DNA from: Pseudovirgaria hyperparasitica
Taxonomy: Eukaryota; Ascomycota; Dothideomycetes; Acrospermales; Acrospermaceae
NCBI RefSeq assembly: GCF_010093815.1
Contig: NW_022985549.1
Coordinates: 620,001-684,000, forward strand
Length of the DNA stretch: 64,000 nt
Reading direction: 5' to 3'
The position numbers and the translations under genes were made by a program. Shown piece by piece: positions 1 through 10,738 of the stretch. Each line of letters starts with the position of its first letter. The stretch's first letter is position 1. Under the pieces are notes generated by a model. That model saw only the letters and a program-made list of their open reading frames with translations, searched no databases and was not told the origin of the DNA.

Positions 1-989
1 ATATGAGACCATATTACAGGGAACTTCGCAGTCGCTCCCATTGCCGGAGCTCCACTCTACGAACATGTACGTCGAGTCAACCACAGATCCCCTCTCCCAG
101 ATCACAGAACTTCGAACAGCAGGCTCCATTGATACGACACAACGCTTAACTCAATGAGTTAAACTCCACGAAATGTTCATCGTCTTACTCACATCCACTT
201 TCGAGACATCTTCGCTCAAGTGTCTATCCACTTGTTAGCGCCTACAATAGACCTTAGAACTTGCCTATTACAGCAGGAAGTGCTTTTTCCATGTTAGGAA
301 GTGCTGCACATATCGGAGTGAGCATTAAGGCGGTCAATGCTATCGCTGATGAGAGTTTCATATTGAGTATTTCGAGTTGTCAGATGTTAGCGAACATTGG
401 GGTTTTTAGCCGCAGATGTGATGATTTTCCTCATTTTTGGGCCAAAGCACTCTTATATATCGTTTAAGAAGGGCACACGACCAATTGTCAGACTTGTACT
501 CAAGGCTCATGCTCATTATAGCTTGGTTTGTTCGTCAGACAGAAGACTTCGATGTTTATACGAAGGACGATTTGTTGATTTGCTTGGAGACGCTCCGAGA
601 TGACTGTGTGACTTAGTTTGTCACACGTACTCGGTCGAAGTGTCACCATCATTGCTTCTAGCAGGAAGTAACCGTGAGCTGGGCTTTGATCCGGTTGACG
701 TTCCTCAGGTAGCTTTCGACCAATGAGAAGCGATCTGCACCGCCACTCCACCAAGCCTAACATGGAGATCTCCCTTGCACAAGTGTGCATAATTCTACGT
801 AGTAGGATCCATCTGCGCTAGTCTGCTCTGTCAGCGTCCGCCATCTCGCAACTAAATATCACGCGATGACTTGGAACGTCATTCCTTGGGGGCCCGATAG
901 TACATCAGCTATGACCTATCGTTTGTGAGCCCGTCATCATCTGAATCTTAATGCTAAAGGCCTGTTCGAAGCGTCGACTTACATTCTAC
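1..989. other. Gene-free stretch upstream of the monooxygenase
   Basis: I find no reading frame here with a recognisable family or a sensible splice pattern. The longest frames are under 100 codons and overlap on both strands, as expected by chance. The part nearest 990 presumably holds the promoter of the monooxygenase gene, but I see no clear TATA box. Confidence 0.5.
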
Positions 990-2949
990 ATGGCTCAAGA
1001 TACGAAGAAAACAAGAGTGGCAGTCCTAGGACTTGGTCAGCAGATTAGAATCTTGTTGGCGAGGAATCACGGAAAACTGACACTGACAGGATTGACTGGA
1101 GTCACGACTGTGAAGAACCTCGTTGAGATTGGACTCGATGCTGTCGGTTTTGACAAGAACGGGTACATCGGAGGGCTTTGGCAATGGACGAAGAACCCGA
1201 ACCAGACATCTATCTTAAAGAGCATGTCTATTCATGTGCGACCATGATGAATCGTGTGTTGATCAGATGACTACAGATACAAAAGCAAATATCTCGAAGC
1301 AGAGCGTCAGTCGCAGCAAATCCTTCATGACAAGGAGTCAACTCACTTACATGTAACAGAGCTGCTTTCAAGACTTCCCCTTTCCAGATGGTATGGTTAC
1401 GTCCTGAAGGGTTAGTTTCGGCTAAGCTCAACATATGCAGATGTAGCAGACTATCCTCCAGGGGAGGATGTGCTGAAGTACATTCAGGCATACGCCAGCC
1501 ATTACAGTCTACACGACCACTTTCGACTAGGCTGGGGAATTGAGCGTGTCGAGCGAACACTAGATGATGGCTCGTGGCTGATCAAGTCAATTAGCACGAG
1601 CGGCGTGCGCAAGGATGAGGTGTTTGATAAAGTCATAGTCACCACAGGCCCATATGCGAAAGCATTCCTTCCCAAAATCGATGGTCAGGACCATTTCAAG
1701 GGCAAGATATTGCACTCGCAAGCCTTCAAGGAGTAAGTGCTTCACTCTGTCCTACCCAACATTACTGATGCCGCCGAAGCCCAGCCGACTTCGCTGGCCA
1801 GCGAGTCATCGTCGCTGGTCTTGCTCAAACAGGAGGCGACGTTGCTGTAGACCTTGTTGGTGTTGCGTCCCAGGTATACATGTCACATAGATCTGGCGCC
1901 CGTGTCGTATGTGCATTACTTCCCTCAACTTACACTCTCTGATATAGTCACAGATACGTAGAGGATCTCCGAAGCCAACAGATCACCGTATCAGTCGACG
2001 AGTGGCTGGTATCGCGCAGACTCTCAATGCAAAATTACCAGGTCTCATGTTTGGTTTGGGTGCATTCATGACGGAGAAAGGCATGATCAGAATGCACCCC
2101 GAGTATCAAAAATCATGGAACCTTCTCCCAGCGCCTCCACTATACAACTCTCCACCATCTATCAACGACCACATCATCTCGAAGTTCGCCGATGGAACGA
2201 TCATCCCCATCCGTGGCTCGCTTCGCATCAAAGCCCCCAGTAGTCCTGGCGAGAAATCATCCACGGTCGAACTCCCCGACGGCACATCCATCCCGGATAT
2301 CGACGCCATAATCTTCGCAACCGGCTACCAATCTGATTTTTCCATCTTCGCACCTGAAGCCGATCCTACCGCCTTCCCTACCCCTGAATGGGACGCCTCA
2401 CCGCACTCCAACGGCCTCTTATACCCTCGCTTGTATCAAGGCATCTTTAGTATTAAGTATCCCCAGTCGCTCGCGTTCATAGGTCCATACCGCGGACAAT
2501 CATTCGCAGCATTCAACAATGGCGATCTGATTAGCCAAGCCGTCACGCAGGTCTTCGCTGGCAATTACACATTGCCGCCTCAAGCAGAGATGGAGGCGTG
2601 GTGCGACGCAAACTACCAGTCAAATCTAGAGCAAATCAAGAAGTGGCGCATTACGAAGGTCGGTGTCAGTGCGAAGCAGTTGGAGGCATTTCTGAATGAT
2701 GCGGCGGGTAATGAGGTGAATGAGAAGTTGGGCTGGGGCTTGGAGGCGTGGAGGTTCTGGTGGAGTGACAGGGAGCTTTATCGGCTTATTGTCGATGGGA
2801 TCAACTCGCCGTATCTGTATCGGCTGTTCGACGGGAGGGCTGGGAGCCGGAAGAAGTGGGAAGGGGCACGCGAGGCGATCTTCAAGGTCAATGGAAGAGC
2901 ATTGAAGGAACATAGGACGCCTGCAGCTGGCCAGAAGTTGAAGGACTAA
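990..2949 (+). CDS. Flavin-containing monooxygenase (FMO-like), multi-exon
   Basis: Predicted NADPH- and FAD-dependent monooxygenase that would oxygenate a small substrate; the substrate cannot be told. Exon 1 (990-1035) joins 1090 after a 54-nt intron, which creates the Rossmann motif GLGLTG. The family block DKNGYIGGLWQW follows. Later landmarks are DFPFPDD, the second dinucleotide-binding region VIVAGLAQTGGD and the FMO/BVMO-type FATGY near the middle of the last exon. Introns that close in frame are 1036-1089, 1306-1359, 1391-1440, 1733-1779 and 1907-1947; the last exon is 1948-2949. One junction is unresolved. The donor at 1236 leads either to 1267 (a 31-nt intron, very short) or straight to 1360, which skips a conserved-looking segment NISKQS. 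The gene is convergent with the hydrophobin gene. The call is firm at family level; the exact protein between residues 64 and 90 is not. Confidence 0.82.
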
Positions 2950-3260
2950 CGGTGTGTTGGATCTACGGTCCATTGATTAACCTGACCGGACTATGTTTGC
3001 GTTTCTTCTTTCCCTCGTAAGATAGAGACTTTGTTAAGAGTAGACCACTAGAGCCTAATGTTCGTGTGACTGCTTGTGTAATGCCGAACAAGGCTATAAC
3101 ATGTTATACAGATCCGCGACGCAAGTTATAATTCTCATTCACAATCAAGTCATTTAACAAAAGATTAAGCCTATAAATAGCTTTTTATAGCTACATATCT
3201 TTACACTCTATGATCCTTGAATTATTACGTCTCCCACCCGAATCTTTCGCATCCTCTCCT
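2950..3260. other. Convergent intergenic region with a hairpin
   Basis: About 310 bases separate the 3' ends of two convergent genes. It is AT-rich towards the hydrophobin side. A perfect 7-bp inverted repeat, CTATAAA at 3171-3177 and TTTATAG at 3184-3190 with a 6-nt loop, lies in the shared 3' zone. It could mark transcript ends, but that is a guess. Confidence 0.45.
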
Positions 3261-3608
3261 TTACCCAGCAGTAGGAGCCGAGCAGCTTAGTGCATCACCA
3301 AGGAGGGGAGCGGCACAGCAGTAAGCCACAGTACCCGATGCAGCGCAGATACTCTCGAAATCCTCAATTGACGACGGAGTGGACGATGCTACCATCTTCA
3401 TCAGTGGAGTCTTGACCTCCTGGGTGGAATACTTACGAGGGTCGCAGGTCAGGTTGAGAACACCGCCAACGCTGGCTTCGCAGCATAGCGGCGATGAGTC
3501 GAGGAGGTTGGCGCAAAGGTCGAATTGACGAGGGGAATTCTGCGTAGGAGCAGCGGTGACACTGGTTGCAATAGCAGCGAGGAGAGTGATGAAGGTTGAT
3601 TTGTACAT
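3261..3608 (-). CDS. Class II hydrophobin
   Basis: Small secreted amphipathic protein that would self-assemble at air-water or wall surfaces. Residues 1-19 look like a signal peptide ending in VTA-AP. All eight cysteines are present. Read unspliced, the third loop has 32 residues, too long for the family. A 48-nt intron at 3389-3436 (minus-strand GTAAGT..GTAG with a CTGAT branch site) fits exactly. Removing it gives the spacing C-9-CC-11-C-16-C-8-CC-10-C, the textbook class II pattern. The spliced precursor is 99 residues. The intron is a multiple of three and has no stop, so unspliced mRNA stays open. A TATATAAA box lies about 117 bases upstream of the start codon. Confidence 0.93.
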   Translation of the reverse strand: MYKSTFITLLAAIATSVTAAPTQNSPRQFDLCANLLDSSPLCCEASVGGVLNLTCDPRKYSTQEVKTPLMKMVASSTPSSIEDFESICAASGTVAYCCAAPLLGDALSCSAPTAG

Positions 3609-3724
3609 AGTTGTTGATGGACTGATGGATTCCGGTCTGGAATATTGTGGTTTACTTAAAGGAGTAGATGTGGATTGATGTTGCTTGTAGTTTCTGATCG
3701 ATGGTAATGAAGTACAGACATGTC

Positions 3725-3732
3725 TTTATATA
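3725..3732 (-). promoter_or_regulatory. TATA box of the hydrophobin gene
   Basis: TATATAAA on the minus strand, about 117 bases upstream of the ATG at 3608. This strong TATA context suits a highly expressed secreted protein. The assignment rests on position only. Confidence 0.5.
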
Positions 3733-6700
3733 TTCGTCCTCCTTACCAAGAAGACGAATCGCATACACACGCATCGTTATCTTGTAGATCTTGAAGGCCA
3801 ATAGTTCTGTCTCTGTAGACTGAAAGGATATCTTGGTGCTGCAAGATAAGAGAATTCACTATGCGTTATGTGATTGCTCGCCTATCTGTCGTAGCGTGGG
3901 ACTGTCAATGCTAACGGGGCCTGGCTAGACGGGCTGTGATTGCAATATAGAGATCGACATAGCGGCGTGGTATCAGGACTTAGGTGCACAGCGGCAAGAG
4001 CAGTGTGAGAGGTAAACAAGTAACCGGATCAGGTCGTTCTGGGGAGCATGCTAGATGTGCGGTGCCTGGATGATGTATGGCTTACTCCCTCTTCGTAAAC
4101 AGAATACTCATAGCCTGTTGAGCCGTATTCCTACTACCTTTGAGCCTGACACTCATGTATACAACATCTGGACTCCATACACAGCTCCATCACTCAATTC
4201 ACAGATACAATATCGCCTCCTTAACCTAGATTGTATCAGTCGATAGGTATTCAATCAAATCTCACCAGCTTGGTCAAAAAGTACTAAGACAAGGCTACCA
4301 AGCTCTTGGCCCGTCCGTCTGATTGAGCTTCGGTTCGCAAAGCCTTCTCATCAAGGAAGTCAAGCTGACGTAGATGGACGTCTCATAGCGGAAACCCCAC
4401 TAGCTCCAAAGTTAGCCTACAAGAGTGTATCAATTCTCCATCCTCCCTCCCAGGAGGTGCTTCCCCCTGCCAAGAACGCCATCCGTACCAACATAATCTG
4501 GCCCCCGACGGTTCGTGGCGGAAGATATCAATGGGACGATCTCCACTTTCTGCCGCATGGAGTTAGAGTCCCGCTGTCACATCACATGAAGATTTCCTCT
4601 ACAGCATCGTTGTCGTATTCTGTAAAGCAAGCCTTGCCATCACGCTCGATCTTATCGCTGCCAAGTCCAGTACGTGCAATTGCCGTCGCCACCAGCCTCA
4701 CTCCCTCCCTCACTCGCTCATAGAGGAAGGCTTATCAAGTCCCAACTCAAGCAATTACAGATACACTCAGGTAATCACAAAATCCATTTGATATCTACAG
4801 ACTAATTACATCGCTCGATCTGTATACGTCACTTTCCCGATTCTGGCATATCTATCTCGATTGAGGACATCTGCACCATCAAGATGGTAGCAAACGAAAA
4901 GTAGTGTTATGTGTGAGGCAAAGTGTCCATCTAAGATCCTATGCGAGCTCAGGAAATGTCCGAAAGAAATCCCAAAGGAGCGTATTCGGTACGATGACAA
5001 TGACCATACTATAATCTCGAGGATGTCAAGCAGAACTTGCGTTGAAGCTTTAGGTACTCATCCATACATAAGCAAGCATACTGTCTTCGAAGTTCGAACA
5101 AAGCTTCCAGTATAATAATATCATATCATCACTTCTCACCCCTCTCAAATCGTCCAACCACCCACAAAACAACTGCTACGACTATGGCATCGCATAGACT
5201 ATCAACCACGTGCAAGCCATCAACCCGCCGTCCCGTCTCAAATAGTACGCGCGTAACCACACCCGCGCCCTACTCGGATTCTTATCTTGTCGATCATAAG
5301 TGGAACCACCACCAATCCTTCTGAGCTGGAAAGTGACTTGCATGTCCGATTCCGATGTTGTTTCTCGATTTTCGCGGCCGCGGTTTTTCCCAGTGTTTGT
5401 AAAAGCTGTTGATTCCGTCGACTATGCATGTCATGTCAACGAACGCACGTCACCAATTGCTAGGACAGTTGAGATTAGATGAAAGCGTAATGCTCAAACG
5501 ACCGCGATGCAAATGCCGAAATACCGGAAATGACACGGTAATCCAATGGTGTTGTGATAACGTAGGACTCGGTGCTGCTCTCGTGGAAAGTGTTTAGGGC
5601 TTTGATAACATCCCCTAATTTAAGGCTTACGGCCTTGGAGAAGATGCAAGCCGCGTATTCGTCACCATCAATCTAGACCAAGACCGCAGTTGACGACTGC
5701 GCATCCCAGACAAACAGGCTACATAGCATCACCACCCGCAACATCCCACAAGGTGCCTCACTCTCTCACACATCTCCGTACAAACAAACCTACAATCCTC
5801 CCATCTCGCCCAGCAATCACATATCCGCATATCGCCTTTCCTCAAACCATCCCTCAAAGCTCAACCTCGACACTACAGTCTCCCCAACCTCCTCATTACG
5901 AAGTGGGCACGCAACATATAAGATCCACCTCGCTCTTCAGTATTGCAACCGCACTTGCGCCCACGATCCACTCTGCGCTAGCCACGACAGGTAACACGAT
6001 ACTGACTCTGCCATATTCCACGAACCTCTTGTAGATACTCCTGCCCTGATTCCTGTATACACACATATATATATACAGTAGTAGCAGGAAGAGGCCGTCA
6101 CACACCTCCAGACATCACCGACAATACCACGAGCGGCTCATCATATAAAATGCAAGTCCCCCGAATGCGAAGTCGAGACATTCCCAAATAAGCTCAAACG
6201 AAAAACCCTGTTAAAGCTGAACAAATATCTACATCGTGCCACGATTCGAAGTTAACCTCGCTTGTTCACGCTACCCGGTCGACCCATGGCCGGTTGGACG
6301 TGAAGCGTGTATGGGGTATTCTCAGACTTCTCAGATATACGATACTTGCATGGTCAACGTAAGTCGGAATCGCTTAGTCTGTAGAATCGACTCGCTCGGA
6401 TGCTTGATCATCGGGCAAGTCGCGGCCAGTTACCAGAAACGAGAGATTGTTTGAAAGACACTCCGATATTGTCATGGCATGTCACAACACACACACACAC
6501 TCTCTCTCCCTCTCTCTCTCGTCCAAATGAGTATGATCCCAGTCCACAATCTCAGCTGTGAAACCTACAGTATCCACCTTGCAGAGCAGAACCCACGTAC
6601 TCTCGAAGCAGACTTCGAATCAATATTCCACGAAAATGCAGTCTTAAAGCCTATGTGTTAGTATCACAAGCTCCAAACAGAAGTGAATCCCAAAGACCCA

Positions 6701-6963
6701 CAGGATAACAAAGCCAGAAATCGTGTTTTATAATCATTCTCTACACATCAATCATACACCCATGTTCTACATCATCCAAAAAATTAACTATCCGTATCCT
6801 TTAAAAGATCGTATCATAAACGCGTAAGGTCATCATCGCTGCCATATCCTCTCCAACCCCCCCAAGCCCCCCTAATTCTTATATACTGCGCCGCATATAC
6901 CACCTATCAACACAACCCACAACACCACCCCTCCCAACTCCGAACAACTAAACCCACTCAGAC
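3733..6963. other. Long gene-free region
   Basis: About 3.2 kb without a frame I can support. The longest frame (5690-6034, plus) encodes a Pro/Thr/Ser-rich stretch without family features and reads like pyrimidine-rich non-coding DNA. A dinucleotide repeat sits at 6483-6520. A small spliced effector-type gene could be missed here. Confidence 0.45.
6483..6520. repeat. Compound (AC)n/(TC)n microsatellite
   Basis: An AC run passes directly into a CT/TC run. It is an ordinary simple repeat, potentially length-polymorphic between strains. Confidence 0.9.
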
Positions 6964-8703
6964 TCAGAAATTCCTCCCAGTGACACACACCACACCCTCC
7001 CACCCAACACCCCACCTCACACCCCCCATAACACCCACAAGCACGCCCAAGCCCAGCCCCACACTCACAGCCCCGTACACATACGCATGTCTCTTCCTCA
7101 ACGCCTTCAACTCCACCACCCACGTACTGACAGTCGTCAAGCTCCCATCGAACCCGTCCATGACGCCCTGCAAGACCTGGCACCCGACGACACCACCGCC
7201 GACCAGGCTGGTTAGATGCTGCAGATCCCACGCCATGCCTAGAACAGCCGTGCCCAGTATGTTGGACGCGAACGTGCCGAGGGGGAACGAGGGTGAGATG
7301 GGATTGAGCCAGAGCGACAGGCCGAACCGAAGGAGACAGCCGAGGGGTGCAAAGACACACGCGAAGAGTGCCTCGCCGCGCCAGTGGTCGGCGGGTGGGT
7401 ATGCGCAGAGGATTATTGCGCCGATCCAGGAGCCCCAGCCAAGAATGACAGCGAGAGGGTCGAGGATGCGGCGAAGGACGACGTGGGGGACGGTAGGCGT
7501 GAAGCGGGCAGTTAGACTGGCAATATGAGCGCCAAGAGATAGAGCAGATAGACAGAGGGAGATGGTGAGGATGAGCACAGCGAGAACGGCGGCGAGGGAG
7601 TTCACGTTGTGGCGCGGAGTTGTGTTTGTAGAAGACGGGATGCCCGGGCCGGAAAAGGGGTGCGAGAGAGGTGTTGGGAGGTCATTAGATAGAGCGAGAA
7701 AGGCGTCACGCATGAATGCTGAGAAGGATGTGTAACAGCCGCAAAAGCCAGTCGCGAGGCCGATATATAGTGGTATAGTCTTCTTGGTCTTTAGGTGCGA
7801 AGCCTTATCCGTGTCATGGGCTGGAGAGCCCCATTCGTGCGCGAACAGTTGCCTCTCTTCGGCGAGAAAGCCCATGAGCAAGCTACCACCGAAGTTGGCC
7901 CACAGCACACTCGTTGCAACGGGAGCGCCGGGATAGAAGACAAGCCATTGAGTCCCGAGACGAGCTAGAGTACCGAGGATGGAGAAGAAGATGAGATAGG
8001 AGACGGTATAGAGCTCAGTTGCGAAGCGGGAGACGCCGTGAGAAGGTGGTTTGTTCAAGTGCGTGTCTGCCTTTGGCTTCAAGTCGCTAGATGTGGTGGG
8101 CCCGAAGTTCGATCGAACGCTTTGTGATCTACCCGTATGAGGCCGCGGAAGGGCTGTCAAGTTATGCTCATCGTTTCGTGACGGAGGTCGAGTGTTGCGG
8201 CCGCTTTTGAAGGATTGTTGGCCGCCTTGAGAGCCGAGATCTTTACGCCGTGCGTCTTCAAGGTATGTACCGCCATGTATACCGTGGGAGCGAATTTGTC
8301 CATCGACGTTGACATCGATCTCTTCGTCCAGGTTGCCGAATGCTTTTGGCTCGTTGTACTCGTCCACCGTACTGTTGTGTTCGTCTACACGATGCCGCTT
8401 TGTGAAACCGTGTCCACCATTGCTCCCAATTCCTCCATCCGCATGCCTCCTCGGCCTTTCCTCTTCCAAGCTATGATGCTTGTACCATGAGCTCTCTGAC
8501 CGAGTACCGAGGCTTGACACAAGTATCTCATTGAGACCTTGATATTCTTCACTATCAGCTTCTGACCGTTGTGGCTGTGGCTGCGGCGACAGGGCATGGG
8601 AACTAGCTGTCTGCGCCCCAAACGGCGATGCTGGTCGCAGAAAGCGTTGTTGCTCGTAATGACCATGTCGCTGACTCGGTGGAGGACTTTCACGATTCTT
8701 CAT
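6964..8703 (-). CDS. Fluoride export protein, double CrcB domain (FEX type)
   Basis: Plasma-membrane fluoride channel that lets toxic fluoride leave the cell. Single open frame of 579 residues. Residues 1 to about 225 are polar, rich in Ser, Gly, Asn and Arg and probably disordered. Two CrcB repeats follow, each with about four membrane helices. Repeat 1 holds NFGGSLLMG and GFCGCYTSFS. Repeat 2 holds the better conserved SNILGTAVLG and GSLTTVST, equivalent to the Asn and Thr/Ser/Phe pore motifs. The fusion of two CrcB units in one chain is the known eukaryotic FEX layout. The N-terminal tail is much longer than in yeast Fex1. The gene is divergent from the uracil phosphoribosyltransferase gene, with 379 bases between the start codons. 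Confidence 0.93.
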   Translation of the reverse strand: MKNRESPPPSQRHGHYEQQRFLRPASPFGAQTASSHALSPQPQPQRSEADSEEYQGLNEILVSSLGTRSESSWYKHHSLEEERPRRHADGGIGSNGGHGFTKRHRVDEHNSTVDEYNEPKAFGNLDEEIDVNVDGQIRSHGIHGGTYLEDARRKDLGSQGGQQSFKSGRNTRPPSRNDEHNLTALPRPHTGRSQSVRSNFGPTTSSDLKPKADTHLNKPPSHGVSRFATELYTVSYLIFFSILGTLARLGTQWLVFYPGAPVATSVLWANFGGSLLMGFLAEERQLFAHEWGSPAHDTDKASHLKTKKTIPLYIGLATGFCGCYTSFSAFMRDAFLALSNDLPTPLSHPFSGPGIPSSTNTTPRHNVNSLAAVLAVLILTISLCLSALSLGAHIASLTARFTPTVPHVVLRRILDPLAVILGWGSWIGAIILCAYPPADHWRGEALFACVFAPLGCLLRFGLSLWLNPISPSFPLGTFASNILGTAVLGMAWDLQHLTSLVGGGVVGCQVLQGVMDGFDGSLTTVSTWVVELKALRKRHAYVYGAVSVGLGLGVLVGVMGGVRWGVGWEGVVCVTGRNF

Positions 8704-9082
8704 GGTGTGATTAGATTAGATGGAGAGTACGTCGTCGCACTTCATAATCGCGTAAGAAGCGATTACACGCGGACGAATGGACGGAAAACAGGATATAAAC
8801 GAACAGGAGCGCAGACAAAAGAACTCAGGAGACGAAATGCGGAGAAAAAGTAGATACGATGCAGGGAGCTGGGCAATTGATGGCTGGGGACTTGGCATGA
8901 CGCGGAGAAGACTAGTATCACCAAATGATCGGCGTCAGGGTTCGTGATTCCTCGCGTGCTGGTCCCGCTATTGATACGACGACGACTCAGAATGTTTGCT
9001 GACCTGCACTGCATCGGAGCCGCACGTCTTATTCTAGTCGTCCAAAGCTCCCACTACACTCTCCACAGAACTTCAATCCATC
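8704..9082. promoter_or_regulatory. Divergent intergenic region, FEX and UPRT genes
   Basis: This 379-base stretch must hold both promoters. I see no clear TATA box and no gene. Sharing of elements between the two genes is possible but not shown. Confidence 0.5.
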
Positions 9083-9844
9083 ATGGCCTCCTCTCTCCCC
9101 TCTAACGTCCATGTCTCCAGCCATCCGTGTGTTCGGGTGAAACTATCCAAGCTCCGAAGCAAGGGCACTAGCCCAAGGGACGTGCCCTCTCTGGTCAACG
9201 AGATCGCGCTGCTCGTTGGCACTGAAGCTCTGGCTGAAGGCTTACAAGTGAGAGATGATGGAACTGTGCGTCTCCATATCACGCTGCCTGGCGAGAGACA
9301 AGGTTGATAATGATGGTGTGTAATCTAGGACCAATCTCCACTCGGCTACGAGTTCGCAACGCAATCGCTCTCCCCGGCCTCCCTCACAATCGTCCCGATT
9401 CTGCGCTCCGGTCTGTCCATGGTGCCCGCGATAAGCTCCTTGCTCCCTGAGCCTGTACCGATCCATCACTTGGGTATGTACCGTGAGAAGACTACGCTCC
9501 AGCCTGTGGAGTACTACAATAATCTGCCTTATCATGCTCCGCCGTCAGCCTTGATCACACCCGGTTCCGCCTCTGGTCCTGCTGAGCTTGCTATCATTGT
9601 TGACCCGGTCGTCGCTACTGGCCAGACAGCCGAAGCAGCGATAGATACGCTGAAAGAGTGGGGTGTCAAGAGAGTCATCTTCATCGGCGTGATTGCAAGT
9701 GAGGAGGGACTGAAGAAGGTTGCGCGCCATCCTGATGTCAGCATCTGGGTTGGAGGCTGTGACAAAGAGCTTGATGAGCGTGGCATGATCAAGCCCGGAT
9801 TAGGCGATATCGGTGATCGTTTGTATTTGACAATCGGCAAATAG
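9083..9844 (+). CDS. Uracil phosphoribosyltransferase
   Basis: Pyrimidine salvage enzyme: uracil + PRPP to UMP + diphosphate. Two exons, 9083-9265 and 9329-9844, with a 63-nt intron (GTGCGT..CTAG), give 232 residues. Family blocks in order are VPILRSGLSM (about 83-92), HHLGMYR, the PRPP-binding loop DPVVATGQTAEA (from about 153) and the C-terminal PGLGDIGDRLY. The usual loop reads DPMLATGGTA, so this copy differs at three positions but keeps the acidic residue and ATG core. The length is close to fungal FUR1-type enzymes without a uridine kinase domain. Loss of this activity in fungi is known to give 5-fluorouracil resistance. Confidence 0.93.
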
Positions 9845-10012
9845 TTGGCATGCTGTTGTAGTAGCAAACAATTCTGCATTTGAGGCGTATGTACGGAGCA
9901 TGACTTCGAGCCATTGCAGCTACTGGCAACATCTTTACATATAGTAGCGACAATAGATATGCTTGCCAAAGCGGGTATCAAAGTAAAAGTGGCTGTGAAG
10001 AGAGAAAGTGCA

Positions 10013-10738
10013 TCACGCCTCGAGTTCCTGAATTCCTGCGCCTTCTGTCTTACTCCGCCCTAACAGCTTCCCTATCACATCTGCCTCCGCGTCCGTCATT
10101 GCCGTATCTTGACCTGCACAACTCTCACTGTCGCTCATCGTATTCTCCCCGTCGTCCTGCTGTTCGAGCACCCCAAGTCCTAGGTTCATCTCGATGTATT
10201 GACCTTCTTGTGCGTCATCCGTGACCTCGAACTGGTATTCTGATAATTTCCCTTCTAGCCTGTCATGCTCCAAGGCCTCATTCGCAGCCTTCATCTGTTG
10301 TAAGAAATCTCGAGTGCGTTCGCGCAGGGATTTTCCATTGTTGCGTTCATCCTCATCGAGACGGAAGGGAGGTTTCGTTTTGCGCTGGCCCAGAGGCACC
10401 ACCGTTACGATATCATCATCCTCCGCAATGCTCTCGCCATCGCTCATTTCATCGTCGCTCTCGCTGCTCTCGGAGTCGGAACTGGGATCGTCGGAGGAGT
10501 CGGAGACTTCGCTACTCTCGTTGCCCGAGAGCGTGAGCTCTGTGTCGACAGTGGAAGTATGCGTCACTTCGCTAAGTGTTGGCTGAGGTGTTGAGTGGCC
10601 AGATCCGAATCTGGTCGATATACTGCTCGACTCTGAAGGAAGCCGAGACGGCGAGCTCAGTCCGCGGCTAGCAGGGCGCTTCGCAGAATCTGCCCCAGAA
10701 GTGAAGACTTCGTCATAGCTTCGCTTACGAACAGGCAT
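10013..10738 (-). CDS. Acidic nuclear protein, NOPCHAP1-like (DUF4598)
   Basis: Uninterrupted frame of 241 residues starting at MPVRKRSYDEV, chosen over an in-frame ATG 51 bases upstream because of the basic, NLS-like start. Residues 1-70 are Ser/Thr-rich and 70-110 form an acidic Ser/Asp/Glu tract. The conserved core has a helix with LRERTRDFLQQM followed later by YIEMNLGLGVLE. This resembles the NOPCHAP1 (formerly DUF4598) signature, a factor that links NOP58 to the R2TP machinery for box C/D snoRNP assembly. I recall the family from its motif only; the function here is inferred. Confidence 0.65.
   Translation of the reverse strand: MPVRKRSYDEVFTSGADSAKRPASRGLSSPSRLPSESSSISTRFGSGHSTPQPTLSEVTHTSTVDTELTLSGNESSEVSDSSDDPSSDSESSESDDEMSDGESIAEDDDIVTVVPLGQRKTKPPFRLDEDERNNGKSLRERTRDFLQQMKAANEALEHDRLEGKLSEYQFEVTDDAQEGQYIEMNLGLGVLEQQDDGENTMSDSESCAGQDTAMTDAEADVIGKLLGRSKTEGAGIQELEA

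Noticed and set aside
990-3608. Monooxygenase and hydrophobin as a functional pair
   Set aside because: They are merely convergent neighbours; nothing in the sequence links their roles.
5690-6034. Pro/Thr-rich 114-codon frame
   Set aside because: Matches the pyrimidine-rich composition of the strand. No signal peptide or motif.
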